Below, piece by piece: positions 13,221-16,185 of a stretch of DNA of 16,185 nt. A program made the position numbers and the translations under genes. Numbering within the stretch: position 1 is the stretch's first letter; each line of letters begins with the position of its first letter. The DNA comes from Desulfobacteraceae bacterium (GTDB lineage Bacteria > Desulfobacterota > DSM-4660 > Desulfatiglandales > Desulfatiglandaceae), in contig DQZA01000075.1 of the NCBI GenBank assembly GCA_011042035.1, positions 1-16,185 of the forward strand. Reading direction: 5' to 3'. The notes beneath the pieces are model-generated. The model had not been told where the DNA came from and searched no databases. It worked only from the letters and a program-made list of their open reading frames with translations.

Positions 13221-13544
13221 ATGAATTTTTTAGCTTATGCCATGGGAGGTGGAGGCGCCTCTGGAGGTGGACAAGGTGGGGCTTTTGGGGCCTTTATACC
13301 CCTGATTCTCATGTTCGCCATTTTCTATTTTTTGCTCATACGTCCTCAGCAGAAAAAGAGCAAGCAGCATCGTGAGATGATAGCTTCCTTGAAAAAGGGA
13401 GACAGGGTCGTTAGCAATGGGGGGCTTCACGGTGTTATAACGGGTATCAGCGACGATGTCGTAACCATGGAGATTGCCCCCAAGGTCAGAGTTAAGGTAT
13501 CGCGGGGCTCCATAGCGGGAAGAATCGGACGGGAAAACCAGTAA
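13221..13544 (+). CDS. yajC: Sec translocase accessory subunit YajC
   Basis: The 107-residue protein has a short Gly-rich N-terminus (AMGGGGASGGGQGG), one transmembrane helix (FIPLILMFAIFYFLLI, about residues 25-40), and the YajC signature RPQQKKSKQHREMIASLKKGDRVVSNGG directly after it. A small cytoplasmic beta domain follows (VITGISDDVVTMEIAPKVRVKVSRGSI). YajC associates with SecDF and SecYEG and is not essential in E. coli. A strong SD (GGGAGGT) precedes ATG 13221. The gene is followed by secD after 41 bases, as usual. The glycine-rich segment before the helix is longer than in E. coli YajC. Confidence 0.95.
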   Translation: MNFLAYAMGGGGASGGGQGGAFGAFIPLILMFAIFYFLLIRPQQKKSKQHREMIASLKKGDRVVSNGGLHGVITGISDDVVTMEIAPKVRVKVSRGSIAGRIGRENQ

Positions 13545-13585
13545 AACTGCAACTTCTACGTCTCATATTGCTCGAGGAGTGAAAG

Positions 13586-15187
13586 GTGTCTAGTAAGCTG
13601 ACATGGCGTGTTGTGATAATTGTTTTTACTGTTCTTGGTGCGCTCATTTATCTTATACCCTCTATTAGCCAGAAACTTCCCCCGTGGTGGTCAAAGATCA
13701 TGCCCACTGAGAAGATTCACTTGGGCTTGGACCTTCAGGGGGGAATGCACCTTGTGCTGGAGGTGGAGGCCATAAAGGCAGTCGAGAGTGATGTTGAACG
13801 GATTGTGGAAGAATTAAAACACGATCTGCGGAAGAATAAATTCAGGTATCAAGACCTAAAAAGGGTTGGTACTGACAAGATATCCCTTATCCTGCTTAGG
13901 GAAGAGGACAGCCAACCATTTAGAGAGATGTTTGAAGCTAATTACCCGGATTTTGAGCTAAAAGAGATGCCTGGTCAAACAGGGAGACCCTCTTTTGAGC
14001 TTATGCTTCGCCCAAAGGCCAGGGATCATATTATGAAGATGGCTGTGGAACAAGCGCTCGAAACAATTCGTAATAGAGTGGACCAATTTGGCGTAAGTGA
14101 ACCTGATATTAGACCTCAGGGCAGAAATCGAATACTGGTGCAATTGCCTGGGATCAAGGAACCTGAGAGGGCCAAGAAGCTTATAGGTAAGACGGCGTTG
14201 TTGGAGTTCAAGTTGGTGGACGAGGACCACAGTGTTGAGGAGGCTGTCAAGGGAAATATGCCCCCTGGAGACGAGATCCTGTACAAGGTTGGTTATGATC
14301 CCAAGACCGGTAGGGTCCACAAGATACCTTACCTATTGAAGAGACGGGCGCTTTTGACCGGGCAATATATTACAGATGCGAGGGTTCAGATAGACACTCA
14401 GTACAATGAGCCCTATGTTACCCTTTCTTTTGATAGAAAGGGTGCCCGGCTATTTGAAAAGATAACAGGAGATAACATCGGCAAACGTTTGGCCATTGTG
14501 TTGGACAACAAGGTGAATTCTGCTCCTGTTATCCAGGACAAGATATCAGGCGGTAGGGCCCAGATCACCGGGCGGTTTACCATGGAAGAAGCCCGGGATC
14601 TTGCCATTGTGTTAAGGGCAGGTGCACTGCCAGCACCAGTCAAGATATTGGAAGAAAGGACTGTGGGCCCCTCTCTTGGAAGGGATTCTATTCATAAAGG
14701 GTTGGTATCGATGGTAGTAGGCGGCTTGGTAGTAATAGTATTTATGGGGGTTTACTATGCACTGTCTGGCCTAATAGCGGACGTGGCTTTGTTGCTGAAT
14801 ATCTTGTTCATCATGGCAGGACTGGCATTTTTTGGTGCGACCCTAACGCTTCCTGGGATTGCAGGCATAATCCTTACGATTGGTATGTCGGTGGACGCAA
14901 ACGTTCTTATCTTTGAAAGGATAAGAGAAGAGGCCCGTCTTGGCAAAACACCAAGGGCCGCCATAGACGCAGGGTACTCCAAGGCGCTTGTTACCATATT
15001 GGACGCCAATATGACGACACTGATTGCAGCACTGGTTTTGTTCCAATTTGGTACAGGACCTGTCAGGGGTTTTGCTGTAACCCTGAGTATTGGTATTATC
15101 AGTAGTTTGTTCACAGCGATTTTCGTTAGCAGGGTTATTTTTGATTACCTTTATTTGCAACGGCGAATGAAGAAGCTGAGTATCTAG
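13586..15187 (+). CDS. secD: Protein translocase subunit SecD
   Basis: The 533-residue inner-membrane protein works with SecF to pull translocated proteins into the periplasm using the proton motive force. It has an N-terminal helix (VVIIVFTVLGALIYLIP), the conserved HLGLDLQGGMHLVLEVE, and the large periplasmic domain with DQFGVSEPDIRPQG and VQLPGIKEPERAKKLIG. The C-terminal five-helix RND-like domain starts at GPSLGRDSIHKGLVS and holds GMSVDANVLIFERIREE, whose Asp is the proton-relay residue of the family. It is shorter than E. coli SecD (615) but normal for many other bacteria. The start is GTG 13586, 6 bases after GAGGAG. secF begins 24 bases after the stop, so the two are translated from one message. 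Confidence 0.95.
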   Translation: MSSKLTWRVVIIVFTVLGALIYLIPSISQKLPPWWSKIMPTEKIHLGLDLQGGMHLVLEVEAIKAVESDVERIVEELKHDLRKNKFRYQDLKRVGTDKISLILLREEDSQPFREMFEANYPDFELKEMPGQTGRPSFELMLRPKARDHIMKMAVEQALETIRNRVDQFGVSEPDIRPQGRNRILVQLPGIKEPERAKKLIGKTALLEFKLVDEDHSVEEAVKGNMPPGDEILYKVGYDPKTGRVHKIPYLLKRRALLTGQYITDARVQIDTQYNEPYVTLSFDRKGARLFEKITGDNIGKRLAIVLDNKVNSAPVIQDKISGGRAQITGRFTMEEARDLAIVLRAGALPAPVKILEERTVGPSLGRDSIHKGLVSMVVGGLVVIVFMGVYYALSGLIADVALLLNILFIMAGLAFFGATLTLPGIAGIILTIGMSVDANVLIFERIREEARLGKTPRAAIDAGYSKALVTILDANMTTLIAALVLFQFGTGPVRGFAVTLSIGIISSLFTAIFVSRVIFDYLYLQRRMKKLSI

Positions 15188-15211
15188 CACGGTGAGTGTG
15201 GGGGAGATTCT

Positions 15212-16185
15212 ATGGAGTTCATAAAACCTGGTATCAATATTGATTTTATAGGGAAACGCTACATAGCCTTTTTCATTTCTGGCGCCCTCATCGTGGCTAC
15301 CTTTTTCTTGCTTATATGGCGGGGAGGCCCCAACTACGGCGTGGACTTTACAGGAGGGGTTCTCATACAGGTAAAATTCGACAAGGCACATTCTCTTGGG
15401 GAAATTCGCAAGGCGCTCGTACCCATTGGGCTTGAGGATAGCATTATCCAAGAATTCGGTGAGAAGGGAAAGGCAGAGTATCTAATACGGGTACGGAAAA
15501 CCGATATTCAACTAACCGGGCTGGGTGACAAGGTAAAGACGGCCATGGAATCAGCTTTTGGTGGGGGGATGGAGATTAGACGGGTAGAGATGGTTGGCCC
15601 AAAGGTGGGAAAAGATCTGAGGCAAAAGGCACTGTTTGCCATCTTCTATGCCATCTTGTTTATTGCCATATACATATCTGGAAGATTCGAGTTGAAGTGG
15701 TTGATGAGTATTGTGATGGCAGTGTCCCTTTCGGTAGTGGTCTACTTTGCCTCATCGTTTGGGGTTAAGGTAACCTGGCTGATTGTTATAGCCCTTGCAG
15801 TAACTCTTGGGCTGTGTTGGGCGCTGAAATTGCGATATGCCCTCGGAGCAATATTCGCACTAATTCACGATGTGACTATAACGGTGGGAGCCTTTGCACT
15901 GACAGATAGGGAGATTTCCCTTGCTATAATAGCCGCATTCCTTACCATAGTGGGTTATTCCCTGAATGATACTATAATCGTCTTTGATCGAATCAGAGAG
16001 AACTTAAAACGGTATCGAAAACGTCCCTTTGTCGAGGTAATGAACCAAAGTATTAATGAAACATTGAGCCGCACTGTGCTTACATCTTCTACGACCCTTT
16101 TTGTCGTCCTCGCCCTCTTCGTTCTTGGAGGAGGGGTAATCCACGATTTTGCTTTTGCGATGCTTGTGGGTATTGTTGTGGGAAC
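15212..16185 (+). CDS. secF: Protein translocase subunit SecF with an enlarged membrane domain (3' end outside window)
   Basis: ATG 15212 lies 8-9 bases after GGGGGAG, and the frame stays open to the window end (324 codons plus 2 bases). SecF signatures are NYGVDFTGGVLIQVKF in the N-terminal region after helix 1, VEMVGPKVGKDLRQKA, the D4-type motif GYSLNDTIIVFDRIREN and the later LSRTVLTSSTTLFVV. SecF pairs with SecD in proton-driven export. Between the helix-2 end (YISGRFELKW) and the normal continuation (LRYALGAIFALIHDV) are about 43 extra residues (15701-15829). They hold two further hydrophobic segments, LMSIVMAVSLSVVVYFASSF and VTWLIVIALAVTLGLCWAL. E. coli SecF joins these parts directly (FRFEW then RLAAGV). 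An even number of added helices would keep the topology. The frame is intact, so this is not an error. Confidence 0.92.
   Translation, partial: MEFIKPGINIDFIGKRYIAFFISGALIVATFFLLIWRGGPNYGVDFTGGVLIQVKFDKAHSLGEIRKALVPIGLEDSIIQEFGEKGKAEYLIRVRKTDIQLTGLGDKVKTAMESAFGGGMEIRRVEMVGPKVGKDLRQKALFAIFYAILFIAIYISGRFELKWLMSIVMAVSLSVVVYFASSFGVKVTWLIVIALAVTLGLCWALKLRYALGAIFALIHDVTITVGAFALTDREISLAIIAAFLTIVGYSLNDTIIVFDRIRENLKRYRKRPFVEVMNQSINETLSRTVLTSSTTLFVVLALFVLGGGVIHDFAFAMLVGIVVG

Noticed and set aside
14843..15451. 202-codon minus-strand frame across the secD-secF junction
   Set aside because: It is a shadow of secD and secF, with no SD and no recognisable motif.
1..16185. CRISPR arrays, tRNA or rRNA genes, insertion sequences, prophage
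   Set aside because: I looked for regular repeat-spacer units, tRNA arms with a terminal T-loop, transposase motifs and phage genes and saw none.

Overview
The window looks like a chromosomal stretch from a Gram-negative bacterium, most plausibly a deltaproteobacterium-type anaerobe (Desulfobacterota or a relative). I infer this from the queA-tgt-yajC-secD-secF order, a three-gene glycolate-oxidase-type cluster beside a class V aminotransferase, and periplasmic signal peptides. No 16S gene is present, so the lineage is a guess. Almost every gene has a clear Shine-Dalgarno (SD) site.

Left part (1-2822): the 3' end of an enoyl-CoA hydratase-family gene is followed by a small secreted Arg-rich protein. 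Then comes a compact ECF sigma factor / zinc-type anti-sigma / secreted repeat-protein operon that ends in a clear intrinsic terminator. A sequence resembling an ECF promoter lies in front of the first secreted protein and may place it in the regulon of the neighbouring sigma factor.

Middle-left (2816-5213): this is an untidy region. It holds a decayed RDD-family membrane-protein fragment on the minus strand, a stand-alone J-domain protein, an orphan ParA-type ATPase convergent with it, the last 49 codons of a lost ornithine-aminotransferase-like gene, and an Ogt/MGMT-type DNA repair methyltransferase. Two of these are gene remnants, so the region has seen deletions.

Middle-right (5293-10787): a divergent intergenic region with a 16-bp perfect palindrome and a good promoter leads into an alanine/serine-glyoxylate aminotransferase-like gene, then glcD-, glcE- and glcF-like genes. 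Together these could oxidise glycolate (or another 2-hydroxy acid) and transaminate the glyoxylate to glycine. The gaps on both sides of glcF contain degenerate heptamer-periodic repeats.

Right part (10902-16185): queA and tgt (queuosine tRNA modification) are followed by yajC, secD and secF (the Sec accessory complex). secF runs off the window. It carries an apparent extra stretch of about 43 residues in its membrane domain that looks like two added transmembrane helices.

I see no CRISPR array, tRNA, rRNA, insertion sequence or phage. The most useful leads are the ECF module with its two secreted basic proteins and candidate promoter, the enlarged SecF, the palindromes in the divergent promoter region, the heptamer arrays around glcF, and the two gene remnants.
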